DNA from: Gemmatimonadota bacterium
GTDB taxonomy: Bacteria; Gemmatimonadota; Gemmatimonadetes; Longimicrobiales; Gaopeijiaceae
Length of the DNA: 5,265 nt
Assembly: GCA_007129525.1 (NCBI GenBank)
Contig: SKVI01000137.1
Span: forward strand, 1-5,265
Reading direction: 5' to 3'
Within the stretch, counting starts at the first letter, position 1, and each line of letters opens with the position of its first letter. Under the pieces are notes generated by a model. It made no database searches. It saw nothing but the letters and a program-made list of their open reading frames with translations, and had not been told where the DNA came from. A program made the position numbers and the translations under genes. Positions 4,912 to 5,265 of this stretch are shown piece after piece.

Positions 4912-5265
4912 GTGCGGGAGTGGCCGCTGCCGGGTCGTTTCTCCCTCGGCGCCGGGATCGATGCCGCGAAGCCGCGTCCGATTCCGACGCTGAAAGGAGA
5001 GCTGTGTGAGTGGGAACGCTCGCAACCCTGGATGGATGACGACTGCCGGGCCCCGCGAGTGAAGCCGAGACTCTGGCTCATCCAGGGGCAACTGGAGGTG
5101 GTCGCTGACACGGATGGTCCCTTCGGGGCAGGCGTGGGGATTGGAACTCCACGCGCGAGACCGGATCTTTGGCGCCCGGACCGCCGGGATCCCACCCTGC
5201 GCCACCGGGTATCAGCTGTGGGCCGGGGCTCTGCAAAGTCGTTGCGCGAGAGGCATCACGCAGCG
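4912..5265 (+). CDS. Partial gene, outer-membrane barrel-like N-terminal region; cut by window edge, possibly frameshifted
   Basis: I do not recognise the family. This frame is open from 4876 (after TGA 4873-4875) to the window edge without a stop. From the GTG at 4912 it reads MREWPLPGRFSLGAGID..., then Cys32 and Cys45 (a possible disulfide, with MDDDC at 41-45), then LWLIQGQLEVVADTDGPFGAGVGIG at 54-78, written here only as a segment that alternates like two beta-strands joined by a turn. My hand count gives GC at about 74% of third codon positions over 4912-5145, above the surrounding DNA. After about 5150 this frame turns Arg/His-rich, while the +1 frame becomes protein-like (FGARTAGIPPCATGYQLWAG), suggesting a frameshift. 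The start is uncertain: GTG 4912 has no good ribosome-binding site and no signal peptide follows. It may be a decayed gene. Confidence 0.42.
   Translation, partial: MREWPLPGRFSLGAGIDAAKPRPIPTLKGELCEWERSQPWMDDDCRAPRVKPRLWLIQGQLEVVADTDGPFGAGVGIGTPRARPDLWRPDRRDPTLRHRVSAVGRGSAKSLRERHHAA

Noticed and set aside
4888..5205. Minus-strand open frame of 105 codons, followed closely by another minus frame
   Set aside because: It is antisense to the better plus-strand frame, its composition is shadow-like, and the stop/AAGGAG adjacency looks coincidental.

Overview
The window is GC-rich Gram-negative DNA. Two recognisable envelope genes lie head-to-tail on the minus strand, a small exported protein lies at the left edge, and the right third is poorly resolved. 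The envelope proteins carry an AxA-type signal peptide followed by Gln (ending 'AGAQ' in the porin and 'LSAQ' in the small protein) or a lipobox. Together with high GC and Ig-like/BACON arrays, this suits Gemmatimonadota or a similar environmental phylum. That placement is inference, because no phylogenetic marker is present.

Layout, left to right. (1) 6-335 (+): a 109-residue secreted protein of unknown function. Its stop codon overlaps the 3' end of the next, convergent gene. (2) 325-1473 (-): a 382-residue outer-membrane porin of the phosphate-selective porin O/P type, with a strong Shine-Dalgarno that fixes the start. (3) 1474-1680: a 207-bp gap with palindromic elements. A GC-rich hairpin is centred on the stop codon of the upstream gene. 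(4) 1681-4341 (-): an 886-residue lipoprotein built entirely of Ig-like modules: one Big_2-like, three BACON-like, two invasin-like, and two nearly identical C-terminal repeats. (5) 4342-4911: a mostly non-coding divergent region with inverted repeats and one 30-codon ORF behind a near-perfect Shine-Dalgarno. (6) 4912 to the right edge (+): a partial gene, read by manual translation, that resembles the start of an outer-membrane beta-barrel. It may be frameshifted.

Taken together this is a cell-envelope locus. The lipoprotein and porin share strand and order and could be co-transcribed, but the 207-bp gap and hairpin make separate transcripts equally possible. Nothing links them to a specific substrate. 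I see no RNA gene, insertion sequence, CRISPR array, phage gene or defence system. The points most worth a second look are a 68-bp perfect DNA identity inside the lipoprotein repeats, the uncertain reading frame at the lipoprotein C-terminus, and the hidden or disrupted gene at the right edge.
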